A stretch of 64,000 bases of DNA from Phosphoribacter sp037046615 (GCA_037046615.1 JBAOHD010000018.1:186001-250000); one strand, 5' to 3'; numbered from the stretch's first letter, positions 40,976 through 50,612 are shown. A program made the numbers and translations. Notes: a model not told the origin generated them from the letters alone.

Positions 40976-41398
40976 TCAGATGTGGGTCGCTACCCCTGGG
41001 TCGACGGCCATCCGGGCGGCGTGATCGCTGAGGGATTCGAGGATGCACAGGGCATGACCCTCCGGGTCGGCGAGCACGACCCACCCCTCGTCGCCGGTCT
41101 GGCCGACATCGAGGTGCTCAGCGCCCAAGGAGATGGCGCGGGCGACCGTGGCTCGCTGGTCCTCTGGGCGCAGGTCGATGTGGATCGGGTGGCCGGCCAC
41201 CGCCGGATCCACCGGCGTCTCCCGCGGCTGGATCAGCAGGCTGGGTCCGACGCCAGCGGGGTCGGTGAGCAGGACCGAGGAAGAGTGATTCGGGGCGACG
41301 GCATACCCGAGGAGATCGCGCCAGAACCGGGCCAGGCGAGGAGCGTCGAGCGCGGTGATGGTGATCGTCGCGATCGCCACGCGGGGAGGTGATGACAT
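40976..41398 (-). CDS. VOC-family (glyoxalase/bleomycin-resistance fold) protein
   Basis: A 140-residue protein with two beta-alpha-beta-beta-beta modules, as in glyoxalase-like enzymes (IATITITALDAPRLARFWRD, then HIDLRPEDQRATVARAISLG and VVLADPEGHALCIL). Members bind a metal and act as dioxygenases, isomerases or resistance proteins; the substrate is unknown. ATG at 41398 has the ribosome site GGAG-like pattern only weakly. Longer upstream reading in the same frame is low-complexity and is left out. Confidence 0.85.
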   Translation of the reverse strand: MSSPPRVAIATITITALDAPRLARFWRDLLGYAVAPNHSSSVLLTDPAGVGPSLLIQPRETPVDPAVAGHPIHIDLRPEDQRATVARAISLGAEHLDVGQTGDEGWVVLADPEGHALCILESLSDHAARMAVDPGVATHI

Positions 41399-41711
41399 GT
41401 GTGGGAGTGTGCCAGGCGCGAGGTGACACGTGTGGGGTCTTGCGGGTGCGGTGCGGGCGCTGAAAGCTCCACATTGCGTCAGGTGGCGACGGCGGGGGCG
41501 TCCGTCCGGCTGGCAGCGTCCGGTGGTATCTGTTGGCATCGTCCGGGGTGCGGAAGGGCCGACGGGTGGCTCGATCACGAGCGAAATCGGGGCGAACTCG
41601 AGGTGAGGTGTCCCCAGTGGCACACCGACCAACGCAGAACGTCCCCGCCAGCCGAAGCTGAGCGGGGACGCCCGGTGATGCGAGTCGATCAGGACGAGCC
41701 TGACCGAAAGA
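41399..41711. other. Gene-free stretch containing the cold-shock gene terminator
   Basis: No convincing gene. On the minus strand it carries the hairpin downstream of the cold-shock gene (41640-41670), and the remainder shows no clear promoter or repeat. Confidence 0.6.
41640..41670 (-). terminator. Hairpin terminator of the cold-shock gene
   Basis: The arms CGTCCCCGC (41640-41648) and GCGGGGACG (41662-41670) are perfect complements with a 13-base loop, about 42 bp past the cold-shock stop. On the minus strand the hairpin is followed by TTCTGCGTT. Confidence 0.75.
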
Positions 41712-41915
41712 TCAGATGCTGCGGACCTTGTCGGCCTGCGGGCCCTTCTGGCCCTGGTTGACCTCGAACTCGACGCGCTGGCCTTCGTCGAGCGAGCGGT
41801 AGCCGCTGGTCTCGATGGCCGAATAGTGGACGAACACGTCCGGGCCGCCACCATCCTGGGCGATGAAGCCGAAGCCCTTTTCAGCGTTGAACCACTTGAC
41901 GGAACCTTGTGCCAT
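41712..41915 (-). CDS. Cold-shock domain protein (CspA family)
   Basis: An intact 67-residue nucleic-acid chaperone binding single-stranded RNA/DNA. RNP1 is KGFGFIAQ and RNP2 is DVFVHYSAI. Start is ATG at 41915, preceded by GAAGGACAG. A long untranslated leader of roughly 150 bases upstream contains a strong terminator-like hairpin (42007-42030), so leader-based control is plausible. Confidence 0.97.
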   Translation of the reverse strand: MAQGSVKWFNAEKGFGFIAQDGGGPDVFVHYSAIETSGYRSLDEGQRVEFEVNQGQKGPQADKVRSI

Positions 41916-42002
41916 GAATTTCTGTCCTTCACATGGGGAGCCACCACCGTGGTGGATCCTGTGGCTGCCGTCCCCATGACCGCCACGTCGTGGCCGGTAA
42001 TG

Positions 42003-42030
42003 AAAAGGCCCGCCGAATCGGTGGCGGGCC
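42003..42030 (-). terminator. Intrinsic terminator between accDA and the cold-shock gene
   Basis: On the minus strand GGCCCGCC, an 8-base loop and GGCGGGCC are followed by TTTT. It lies 116 bp past the accDA stop and 92 bp before the cold-shock start. It either ends accDA transcription or acts as an attenuator within the cold-shock leader. Confidence 0.8.
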
Positions 42031-42145
42031 CTGCTCTTGCGAACTGAAACTGCAACTGCGGCAAACACTAGCACGCCCTGAGCACAATCCGCGTATGCCG
42101 TGTGGATGCCGTGTGGATGCCGTGTCGAACACCCTGGAGCGGCGG

Positions 42146-43648
42146 TCAGCGGCCGAGTTCTCGATACCTCGCCAGCCGGGCGGCGAGCCGCTCGGGGGCC
42201 GGCGCCCGCCACAACGCGTCCAACTCCTGATGGATCGCCTCGGTCATCCGCTGACAGAACGCCTCCGGCTCGCTCGCAGCATCGGGGTGTTCGGGCACGA
42301 TCCGGTCGACGATGCCGTCGGCGAGCAGATCGGTCGCCCGCACTCGCTGCAGGTCGGCCATCTCGTGAGCCCGGTCCGGCGTCCGATGGACGATCGCCGA
42401 CGCCCCCTCGGGCGGCAGCGGTGACAGCCACGCGTGCTGCGCGCAAATGACTCGGTCGGCAGGCAGGATCGCCAGCGCGCCGCCACCGGTCCCTTGCCCC
42501 AGCATCACGCACAAGGTCGGCGCAGGCAGCATGACGAGATCGGCCAGCGACCGCGCGATTTCGCCAGCCAGCCCACCTTCCTCGGCTTCGCGCGACAAGG
42601 CGGCACCTTCGGTGTCGATGATCGACACGAGCGGCAGATTGAGATCGGCCGCGAGCCGGATCCCGCGTCGGGCCACCCGCAAACCGCCCGGCCCGAGCGG
42701 ATCTTCGAGCGTCTTGCGGTGCCGGTCCTGGCCGAGCACGATCGCGGGCGTCCCGCCGAAGCGCGCCAGCGCCAGAAGCATCCCGGGGTCGTGCTCGCCC
42801 TGCCCCGTGCCGCGCAAGAGGAGCACGTCAGAGGCACCGAGCTTCAGCAATGTCTTGACGCCTGGTCGAGATGTCTTGCGAGACAGCACGATCGAGTCCC
42901 AGGCCGGCAGCGGAGGCTCCAGCCCGGCATACGGGTCGGCGATGTGGGCAGGCACCGCAGGGAGGTCCGTATGCCGTGCGTCGAGGATCCCGAGGATCCG
43001 CGAGGCCATGTCCGCGAGCCGGTCGACCGGGATGAGCGCATCGATGATGCCGCGCTCGTAGAGGTTCTCGGCGGTCTGCACACCCGGCGGGAACGGCCGA
43101 CCGTAGAGCGCCTCATAGACTCGCGCACCGAGGAACCCGATCGTCGACCCAGGCTCCGCGACGGTGACATGCCCGAGCGAGCCCCACGACGCCAACACGC
43201 CACCGGTCGTCGGATGCCGCAGGTAGACGACATAGGGCAGGCCTGCAGCTTTGAAGGACGCGACCGAGGCGGAGATCTTCACCATCCCCAGGAAGGCCGG
43301 CGTGCCCTCCTGCATCCGCGTCCCACCCGACGAGGGCGCGGCAAACATCGGCAGCCCCTCGCGCTGCGCGCGCTCGAACGCCACGACGATCCGCTCGGCA
43401 GCGGCGAGCCCGATCGACCCGGCGAGAAAGCTGAACTCGCCGACGACGAAAGCGATCCGGCGGCCTTTGATGCGGCCCTCTCCGGTGATGATCGCCTCAT
43501 CCACGCCGCTCGCCTCAGCAGCAGCGGCGAGCTCCGCGGCATACGTCGATCCCGGCGATGCGACCGTGAGGGCAGTGGTGTCCCACGAGTGCCTGCTGCC
43601 CGCATCCAGGACGGTGTCCAGCAGGGCCTGCGCGCCGAGCCGAGTCAT
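42146..43648 (-). CDS. Fused acetyl-CoA carboxylase carboxyltransferase (AccD-AccA type)
   Basis: A 500-residue protein combining beta- and alpha-like carboxyltransferase halves, the crotonase-fold enzyme that moves CO2 from biotin to acetyl-CoA. The N-terminal half has GEGRIKGRRIAFVVGEFSF, APSSGGTRMQEGTPAFLGMV and the ERGIIDALIPVDRLADM-type end. The C-terminal half has VSIIDTEGAALSREAEEGGL and VMLGQGTGGGALAILPADRV. The zinc ribbon of classical AccD is absent (no cysteine cluster at the N-terminus). ATG at 43648 is preferred to the ATG at 43711, which overlaps the upstream gene. It is preceded by a thioesterase gene on the same strand. Confidence 0.88.
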   Translation of the reverse strand: MTRLGAQALLDTVLDAGSRHSWDTTALTVASPGSTYAAELAAAAEASGVDEAIITGEGRIKGRRIAFVVGEFSFLAGSIGLAAAERIVVAFERAQREGLPMFAAPSSGGTRMQEGTPAFLGMVKISASVASFKAAGLPYVVYLRHPTTGGVLASWGSLGHVTVAEPGSTIGFLGARVYEALYGRPFPPGVQTAENLYERGIIDALIPVDRLADMASRILGILDARHTDLPAVPAHIADPYAGLEPPLPAWDSIVLSRKTSRPGVKTLLKLGASDVLLLRGTGQGEHDPGMLLALARFGGTPAIVLGQDRHRKTLEDPLGPGGLRVARRGIRLAADLNLPLVSIIDTEGAALSREAEEGGLAGEIARSLADLVMLPAPTLCVMLGQGTGGGALAILPADRVICAQHAWLSPLPPEGASAIVHRTPDRAHEMADLQRVRATDLLADGIVDRIVPEHPDAASEPEAFCQRMTEAIHQELDALWRAPAPERLAARLARYRELGR

Positions 43649-43670
43649 AGCCGGTGCCGGGCGATCAGGC

Positions 43671-44042
43671 TCAGGAGGACGCGAAGCGCGCCATGAACCG
43701 CTCGGGGTCAACGACCCTGCGGTGGATCTCCCCAGCGGCGACGGCCTCGTCGGTTTCGTCGAACGCCGCGACGTGGAAGATGAGGCGTCGCCCGTCGCTC
43801 ACCGCCCGAGAGCACTCGCAGCGGACCTTCTGCCCGACGGGCGTGGCCTTGAGGTGTTCGACCTTGACGAGGGTGCCGACCGTTGTCTGTCCCTCGGGAA
43901 TCGTCACCTTGGCGGTCGCCTGCGTGAGGCGCTCCAGCCAGTTGATGAGTCGCGGGGTGGCCAGGACCGGGAGATCCCCGCTGCCGAGTTCTGCGGCGGT
44001 GTCTTGCGTCGTGACCGTGTGCGTGCTGATCTCCAGCGCCAT
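43671..44042 (-). CDS. FlK-like hotdog-fold thioesterase
   Basis: A 123-residue hotdog protein resembling fluoroacetyl-CoA thioesterase (FlK): SGDLPVLATPRLINWLERLT, EGQTTVGTLVKVEHLKATPV and GEIHRRVVDPERFMARF. Thr, Glu and His positions matching the FlK catalytic triad appear present in these blocks, but I cannot align them exactly. The probable substrate is a short acyl-CoA. It is located 22 bp upstream of the fused carboxyltransferase gene, so it may hydrolyse unwanted acyl-CoA in the same pathway. Confidence 0.85.
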   Translation of the reverse strand: MALEISTHTVTTQDTAAELGSGDLPVLATPRLINWLERLTQATAKVTIPEGQTTVGTLVKVEHLKATPVGQKVRCECSRAVSDGRRLIFHVAAFDETDEAVAAGEIHRRVVDPERFMARFASS

Positions 44043-44194
44043 GACTCCACTGTATGCCGGTCTCTCACCGCACGCGCCCCGAGACGCCCGACACCGCGCC
44101 AGGAGTCGGCGAGCCAGGCGCTCGGCCGAGCCGGGGCGAGGGCTCGGTGCGAGGCGACTTGCACGGCATACCTGCGGGGGCAGAAGGTAGGCGA

Positions 44195-44833
44195 GTGAAT
44201 CTTTACGCCTGGGTGCTCCTTGCGGCCCTGGCGATTGCGGCCGGGGTCACCTGGCTAGCCGTCGGCCGCAGCCAGCGGGACATCGAGACGTTGGCCAAGC
44301 CGGCCTTCATGGTCATCCTCATTGCGCTCGCGTGGCTACTCCACGCCGACGCCGTCTCCTACGGGCAGCAGCTGCTCATCGGCCTCGTTCTGTGTCTAGT
44401 CGGCGACGTCCTCCTTCTGGGCGATTCACCCCGTGCCTTCCTCGCCGGCCTCGTCGCCTTCCTGCTCGGCCACGTTGCCTATATCGCCGCCTTCCGGCGA
44501 GTGCCGATGGCCGAACCCATCTGGGCGGGGATCATCCTCGTGGCGCTTGTCGTCGCATTCGTCCTCTGGGCGCGGCTCATCCCGACGATGCAGCGCAGTT
44601 GGCGCGATGGGGGTCCTCTGGTCCTCTACGCCGTGGTCCTCGGACTCATGGCGGTCTTGGGTTGGGCTACGGGGCACGTCCTCGTGGCTATCGGCGGGAC
44701 GCTCTTCCTCGTCAGTGACGCCGTGCTGGCCTACAACCGCTTCGAGCGGCCACTGCCCCACGGGCGTCTCATCGTCATGGTGACCTACCACGTGGCGCAG
44801 TTCTGTATCGTCTGGGGCCTCCTGCGGGTCTGA
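44195..44833 (+). CDS. YhhN-family membrane protein (lysoplasmalogenase-like)
   Basis: A 212-residue membrane protein with about eight hydrophobic helices. The conserved blocks are KPAFMVILIALAWLL, GLVLCLVGDVLLLGDSPRAF, LFLVSDAVLAYNRFERPLPH and MVTYHVAQFCIVWG, which match the YhhN/TMEM86 family of lysoplasmalogenases. The aspartates in GDVLLL and SDAVLA are the putative catalytic ones. GTG at 44195 has a GAAGGTAG ribosome site. It is divergent from the thioesterase gene. Confidence 0.9.
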   Translation: MNLYAWVLLAALAIAAGVTWLAVGRSQRDIETLAKPAFMVILIALAWLLHADAVSYGQQLLIGLVLCLVGDVLLLGDSPRAFLAGLVAFLLGHVAYIAAFRRVPMAEPIWAGIILVALVVAFVLWARLIPTMQRSWRDGGPLVLYAVVLGLMAVLGWATGHVLVAIGGTLFLVSDAVLAYNRFERPLPHGRLIVMVTYHVAQFCIVWGLLRV

Positions 44834-44896
44834 GGACTGGCGTGCGGACGCGGAGGCGACGGACCGGCATACCCACGGTGCGGTAACCTGACGACC

Positions 44897-44973
44897 GTGG
44901 TCGGGAGCCTGGCACTTACCTCGCCGCGCTGAGTCGGATTCAGCGCGGCCGCCCCTCTGCGCGAGGGGCTTTT
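44897..44973 (+). promoter_or_regulatory. Attenuator-like leader of leuS
   Basis: A 9-bp perfect hairpin (CCGCGCTGA / TCAGCGCGG, 44924-44948) is followed at once by a terminator (GCCCCTC / GAGGGGC plus TTTT, 44951-44973), 46 bp before leuS. A short frame GTG..TGA at 44897-44932 encodes 11 residues with two leucines and overlaps the first hairpin, as in leader-peptide attenuation. The T-box signature is not seen. Confidence 0.5.
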
Positions 44974-45018
44974 GTCTGTCTGGACCCTGCCCCACGACCT
45001 GCACCTCACGAGAGATCT

Positions 45019-47994
45019 GTGACGACGATGAGCGACGAGACCCCGTTCCGGTATACCGCGGCGATGGCCCAGGACATCGAGCTCGCCTGGCAGGACGTGT
45101 GGGAGGACACCGGCGCCTTCCACGCGCCCAACCCGGCAGGCCCGTGGGCCGACCCTGACGCTGTCGCCGGCCTCGGGCAGAAGATGCTCGTGCTCGACAT
45201 GTTCCCCTACCCCTCGGGGGCGGGGCTGCACATCGGTCACCCTCTCGGCTACATCGCGACCGACGTCTTCTCGCGCTACCACCGGATGCAGGGTAAGAAC
45301 GTCCTGCACGCACTGGGCTACGACGCGTTCGGGCTGCCGGCCGAGCAGTATGCCGTGCAGACCGGCCAGCATCCTCGGAAGACGACCGAGGACAACATCG
45401 TCATCATGAAGCGGCAGTTGCGTCGGCTCGGGTTGGGCTTCGATGACCGGCGCTCCTACGCGACGATCGATGAGGACTACTACCGCTGGACCCAATGGAT
45501 CTTCACCCAGATCCGCGAGGCGTGGTATGACCCGACGGTCGTCCGTGCTGACGGCTCCCTCGGGGCGGCCCGGCCGATCTCGGAGCTTGTCGCTGCCCTC
45601 GAGGACGGCACCCGCAGCGTCCCTGAGATGGGCGGCCGCGCGTGGTCGGACCTCAGCGCCGTCGAGCGGGCGCGGGTGCTCGACGCGCACCGGCTGGCCT
45701 ACACCTCCGAGGCGCCGGTCAACTGGTGCCCCGGCCTGGGCACGGTGCTGTCCAACGAGGAGGTCACCAACGAGGGGCGCTCCGAACGGGGCAACTTCCC
45801 CGTCTTCCGGCGCAACCTGCGGCAGTGGATGATGCGCATCACCGCGTATGCCGACCGGTTGGCCGACGACCTGGACAGGGTCGAGTGGCCCGAAAAGGTC
45901 AAGCTCATGCAGCGCAACTGGATCGGCCGGTCCACGGGCGCGTCGGTGCGCTTCCCGGTGACGCTGGCGAGCGGGCCGCGGGCGGGCGAAGAGACCCAGA
46001 TCGAGGTTTTCACGACGCGCCCCGACACGCTCTTCGGCGCGACGTTCATGGTGTTGGCTCCCGAGCACCCTCTCGTCGAGTCCCTGGTCCCCGAGGGTGA
46101 CTGGCCGGAGGGCACCTCCGAGCTGTGGAAGGGTGCTGACGAGTCGGCGGCCGGGTCGCCTCTCGCTGCGGTCACGGCATACCGACGTGCGGCTTCGCGT
46201 AAATCCGATGTCGAGCGGCAGATCGAGGAGAAGGCCAAGACCGGCGTCTTCACGGGGTCGTGGGCAATCGAACCCGGTGACCGGAGCGCAGATCCCGATC
46301 TTCGTCGCCGACTACGTCCTCATGGGCTACGGCACCGGGGCGATCATGGCCGTGCCGGCTGGCGACACACGTGACTACGAATACGCCACGGCGTTCGGCT
46401 TGCCGATCGTCGATGTCGTCGCTCCTGCCGGCCCTGACGGTGAGGTGGCCCCCGACTGGGCAGGCACCGTCGCCGCGGGCGAGGCGTTCACGGGCGAGGG
46501 GATCGCGATCAACTCGGCCAATGCCGACGTGAGCCTCGACGGCCTGCCGCTGGCCGAAGCGAAGGCGAGGATGACGGCATACCTGCAGGAGCAGGGCATC
46601 GGGGCCGGGACGGTGACCTACCGGCTGCGGGACTGGCTGTTCAGCCGGCAGCGCTACTGGGGCGAGCCATTCCCGATCGTCTTCGACAGCGATGGCATCG
46701 CCCACTCACTGCCGAACTCGATGCTGCCTCTCACCCTGCCGGACGTGCCGGACTACTCGCCCAAGACCTACGACCCGGAGGATGCCGGGAGCGAGCCCGA
46801 GCCGCCCCTGTCCCGCGTGCCCGAGTGGGTCGACGTCGAACTCGACCTTGGCGACGGTCGGGGACTGCAGCGTTACCGCCGCGAGACCAACACGATGCCC
46901 AACTGGGCCGGCTCGTGCTGGTACTACCTGCGCTACCTCGACCCGGCCAATGGCGACGCCCTGGTCGACCCGGGGAACGAGCGCTATTGGGTTGGGCCAC
47001 AGCCGCATCCGGTGCCGGGCGCACCTGAGGGCACCCGTGACCCCGGCGGCGTTGACCTCTACATCGGTGGCGTCGAACACGCCGTCCTGCACCTGCTCTA
47101 TGCGCGCTTCTGGCACAAGGTGCTCTTCGACCTCGGCTACCTCACGAGCGAGGAACCGTTCCGCACGTACTTCTCGCAGGGCTACATCCAGGCGCCGGCC
47201 TACACCGATGCGCGCGGCCAGTACGTCGAGGCCAAGGAGGTCGTCGAGGAGGCGCGACGGCTCGACTTCACGTGGCAAGGTCAGCCGGTCGCTCGCGAGT
47301 TCGGCAAGATCGGCAAGTCGCTCAAGAACATGGTCAGCCCCGACGACATGTATGCCGCGTATGGCGCCGACACGCTGCGGCTCTATGAGATGGGCATGGG
47401 GCCGCTCGAGCAGTCCAAGCCGTGGGAGACGCGAGCGGTCGTCGGGTCGCTGCGCTTCCTGCAGCGGCTCTGGCGCAATGTCGTCGACGAGTCGACCGGA
47501 CAGGTGCGAGTCGTCGACGTGGACGCCGGACCGGGCGCTCACGACCGTGCTGCATCGGACGATCCTCGGGGTGCGCGAGGACTATGAGGCGCTGCGGTTC
47601 AACACGGCGATCGCCAAGCTCATCGAGCTCAACAACGCGGTGACCAAGCTGCCCGCGCCACCACGGTCGGTCATGGAGCAACTCGTGCTCATGACGGCTC
47701 CGGTGGCACCGCACATTGCCGAAGAGTTGTGGCAGCGGCTCGGCCATGAGGGAGGCGCTGTCGCGCGGACCGTTCCCGGTGGGCGACCCAGCCCTGATCG
47801 TCGAGGACTCGGTGACCTGCGTCATCCAGATCAAGGGCAAAGTGCGAGACCGGGTCGAGGTGTCCCCGGGGATCGGCGAAGCGGAGTTGCGGGAGCTCGT
47901 CATGGCCCGTGACAAGGTCGTCGCCGCGACCGCCGGTGGCGTCCGGACCGTGATCGTGCGCGCACCACACCTCGTCAACGTCGTCCCGCTCTAG
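45019..47994 (+). CDS. leuS: Leucyl-tRNA synthetase, with three frameshifts
   Basis: Class I synthetase for leucine. The first segment has DMFPYPSGAGLHIGHPLGYI (HIGH motif) and the editing-domain start TTRPDTLFGATFMVLAPEHP. After an extra G near 46270 the second segment continues NPVTGAQIPIFVADYVLMGY, with the catalytic KIGKSLKNMVSPDDMYAAYG (the KMSKS-equivalent is GKSLKN) and the anticodon domain. Extra Gs near 47535 and 47750 separate the last parts (LHRTILGVREDYEALRFNTA; VTCVIQIKGKVRDRVEV). The restored protein is about 990 residues, typical for actinobacteria. GTG 45019 or ATG 45028 may be the start. It carries a leader attenuator candidate. Confidence 0.95.
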
Positions 47995-48022
47995 ACCGAT
48001 CCAACCGGTCTAGAGTCGGGCG

Positions 48023-48904
48023 ATGGGCGTCGCAATAGTCACTGATTCCACGGCATATCTCACCGCGGACCAGGTCGCTGGCGCGCCCGTGGCCGTCGCG
48101 GTCGTGCCCCTGCACGTCGTGATCGGCGGACGGGAGCACCAGGAGGGGGTCGACGTCGAAGCCTCCGATCTCGCCGATGCGCTGCGGCGGTTCGTCCCTG
48201 TCACCACTTCGCGCCCAGCGCCGGCGGAGTTCCTCCGCGTCTACGAGGCGCTCGCCGCTGACGGCGCGGATGCCATTGTCTCCGTGCACATTTCGGCGGA
48301 TATGTCGGCGACCGTCCAGGGCGCGCACCTTGCTGCTGAACAGTCACCGGTGCCGGTTACCGTGGTCGACTCGCGCGTGCTCGGCATGGCCATGGGGTAT
48401 GCCGTCCTGTCGGCTGCGCAGGCGGCCGCTGCGGGAGGATCGGCCGAGCACGTGGCGGCTGTGGCTGCGGCGCGCGCGGACGCCGCGACCGTGGTCTTCT
48501 ACGTCCACTCGCTCGAGCACTTGCGCCGTGGTGGTCGGATCGGTTCTGCCGCAGCGTTGTTAGGGTCCGCCCTCGCGATTAAGCCGATCCTGTCGCTGCG
48601 TGGAGGCCATATCGAGCCGATCGACAAGGTGCGCACGTCCAGCAAGGCGTTGTCGCGCATGGTCGACCTCGTGGTTGCCGCAGCGGCTGCAGCTCGGGCG
48701 CGTGGCGAGGTCGTCGATATCAGCGTCCAACACCTCGACTTCCAGGAGAAGGCCGACAAGGTGGCCGCCGAGCTCATCGCGGCCGTGCCGGACGCCGGGG
48801 AGGTCATCGTGGGGGAGCTCGGCGCCGTTGTCGGAGCCCACGTCGGCCCGGGCACCTTGGCCATCACCGTGTCGCCACGACCGGCAGCCGGCCCGAAGGC
48901 GTGA
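48023..48904 (+). CDS. DegV-family fatty-acid-binding protein
   Basis: A 293-residue DegV/FakB-like protein, which binds a fatty acid between two alpha/beta domains. VTDSTAYLTADQV at the start, PVTTSRPAPAEFLRVYEALA, VVDSRVLGMAMGYAVLSAA and VHSLEHLRRGGRIGSAAALL are characteristic, the last being the region before LSLRGGHIEPIDKVRTSSKA. Partner kinase FakA is not in view. It directly precedes plsY, in keeping with lipid metabolism. Confidence 0.93.
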   Translation: MGVAIVTDSTAYLTADQVAGAPVAVAVVPLHVVIGGREHQEGVDVEASDLADALRRFVPVTTSRPAPAEFLRVYEALAADGADAIVSVHISADMSATVQGAHLAAEQSPVPVTVVDSRVLGMAMGYAVLSAAQAAAAGGSAEHVAAVAAARADAATVVFYVHSLEHLRRGGRIGSAAALLGSALAIKPILSLRGGHIEPIDKVRTSSKALSRMVDLVVAAAAAARARGEVVDISVQHLDFQEKADKVAAELIAAVPDAGEVIVGELGAVVGAHVGPGTLAITVSPRPAAGPKA

Positions 48905-48911
48905 GGATCTC

Positions 48912-49535
48912 GTGGCGACCTTGACGGCATACCCGATGCTCGTCGCTCTGGGCGCGGCCGTGGCGTTGGTGTCGTTCTTCATCGGGGCGGTGAATCCGGC
49001 GGCGATCTTCGCGCGTGCCCTCGGGAAGGACCTGTCTCAGGGATCGGGCAACCCGGGGGCGACGAACGCCGGCCGCGTGATGGGACGCAAGTGGGGCGTC
49101 CTCGTCGGCGTCCTCGACGTGCTCAAAGGCGTGGTCCCCGTGCTGGTCGTGAACTTCACCTTGGGGATGTTCTTCGCGTATGTTGCGGGGTTTGCGGCGG
49201 TGTTGGGGCACGTCTACTCACCTTTTCTCAAGGGCCGAGGCGGCAAAGGGGTCGCGACGGCGCTCGGGGCCGTGCTTGCCGTCCATCCCCTGATCGCGGG
49301 GTTGCTCGTCGCGATCTTCGGTCTGGTCTTCGCGGTCTCGCGCTGGGTCGCGTTGTCATCCGTGGCAGCGGCCCTCGGTCTGATCGCCGTGGCGATTGCG
49401 GCCGAGTTTGGAGTGACGTGGTCGGGCCTGCAGGGCTGGCCGTCCGCCGTGTGGGCTGCGCTGCTGGGTGGGTTGATCATCGGGCGGCATCGGCGGAACG
49501 TCGCTGACCTGCCCAAGCGATTTCCCCAACCCTGA
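48912..49535 (+). CDS. plsY: Acyl-phosphate:glycerol-3-phosphate acyltransferase PlsY
   Basis: A 207-residue inner-membrane enzyme making lysophosphatidic acid. Its three conserved loops are visible: IGAVNPAAIFARALGKDLSQ followed by GSGNPGATNAGRVMG, then VYSPFLKGRGGKGVATALGA, and the final HRRNVADLPKR. About six helices are predicted. GTG at 48912 follows degV by 7 bp; a later ATG (48939) is also possible. Confidence 0.93.
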   Translation: MATLTAYPMLVALGAAVALVSFFIGAVNPAAIFARALGKDLSQGSGNPGATNAGRVMGRKWGVLVGVLDVLKGVVPVLVVNFTLGMFFAYVAGFAAVLGHVYSPFLKGRGGKGVATALGAVLAVHPLIAGLLVAIFGLVFAVSRWVALSSVAAALGLIAVAIAAEFGVTWSGLQGWPSAVWAALLGGLIIGRHRRNVADLPKRFPQP

Positions 49536-49610
49536 CTGGTCGAATCGCGTCACCCACAGGGGTGGTGGCGCCGGACGATGGGGCGAACTCGCCGGCTTAG
49601 CGTCGGCCTC

Positions 49611-50612
49611 ATGCCCCGCACGACTGGACGTGACGACGAGAGCACCGACCGGGTCCTCCGCCTCCTGCGCTCTCCGGTCACGATCGGCGTGTCGCGAGAG
49701 CCTGCCGGAGGCTCACAGGTGGCGGCGCCGCAGATGCAGGGGCCACGCCAGACCGTCGGGTTCGTGCCTTTGCCCCCACCCGGCTTCGGGGTCCGTCCCG
49801 TCGTGTCCGAGGCGGCTACCGACGGCGTCGATGAGCCAGCCACACCAGCGGCAACCCGGCGGGGAGGTCGCCATCGATCGCCCGCACCCAGGATCATCTC
49901 GGTGCCCGCGGTCTTACGGGGTGGCCCGCGCGAGGTCCGCACGACCGCGGTCCTCGCGCTCCTGGCCATCGGGGTGCTGGCTGGCGGGATCTTCGTGGCG
50001 CGCGTGTTCTGGGCCGCGAAAGCCTCCGAGCCGAGTCCGGTCGTCGCCAGGTCGGGGCTCGTCGCTCGATCTCTCCCGAGTGGCTTCCAGACTTCGCTGC
50101 CGACGCCCGGCCTCATGGTTGAGGGTGCAGGGCCTTCCGCCGGTGCGTCGGGTCAGTCCGGCCTCTCGGTCCGGGTGCATGTCGTCGGAGAGATCGCCGA
50201 CCCCGGGGTCGTCGACGTCCCCGCTGGTGCACGCGTCACCGACGCCATCGCCCGTGCCGGGGGGTCGCTGCCCTCTGCGGACCTTGAGCGCATCAATCTC
50301 GCGAGGGTCGTCCTCGATGGGGAGCAGATCCACGTGCCGGCCCCTGGAGAGGAGATCCTCGCCGGCTCGGCCGGCACCACAGTCGGCCCGGTCGGAGTTG
50401 GGGGGGCTCCGGGCGGCGCCGGAAGGGTCAACCTCAATCAGGCCGACCTCGCTGCCCTCGATGGACTTCCAGGCGTCGGTCCGGTCCTGGCGCAACGCAT
50501 CATCGATTGGCGTGCCGCACACGGGAGATTCACGAGCGTCGATGAACTCGGCGAGGTGAGCGGCATCGGCGAGAAACTCCTTGCCGTCCTCAGCTCCAAG
50601 GTGACGGTGTGA
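49611..50612 (+). CDS. comEA: Competence protein ComEA-like DNA receptor
   Basis: A 333-residue protein with a long cytoplasmic, disordered N-terminus, a single membrane helix near residue 125 (TAVLALLAIGVLAGGIFVAR), an SLBB domain (VHVVGEIADPGVVDVPAGAR, about 185-240) and a C-terminal helix-hairpin-helix DNA-binding pair (VNLNQADLAALDGLPGVGPV, then FTSVDELGEVSGIGEKLL). ComEA binds incoming double-stranded DNA at the cell surface. ATG at 49611 is used. It overlaps comEC by 4 bp, so both form one unit. Confidence 0.93.
   Translation: MPRTTGRDDESTDRVLRLLRSPVTIGVSREPAGGSQVAAPQMQGPRQTVGFVPLPPPGFGVRPVVSEAATDGVDEPATPAATRRGGRHRSPAPRIISVPAVLRGGPREVRTTAVLALLAIGVLAGGIFVARVFWAAKASEPSPVVARSGLVARSLPSGFQTSLPTPGLMVEGAGPSAGASGQSGLSVRVHVVGEIADPGVVDVPAGARVTDAIARAGGSLPSADLERINLARVVLDGEQIHVPAPGEEILAGSAGTTVGPVGVGGAPGGAGRVNLNQADLAALDGLPGVGPVLAQRIIDWRAAHGRFTSVDELGEVSGIGEKLLAVLSSKVTV

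Noticed and set aside
44880..45018. T-box riboswitch before leuS
   Set aside because: No T-box antiterminator signature (TGGNACCGCG-like) is visible; a leader-peptide type is favoured weakly.
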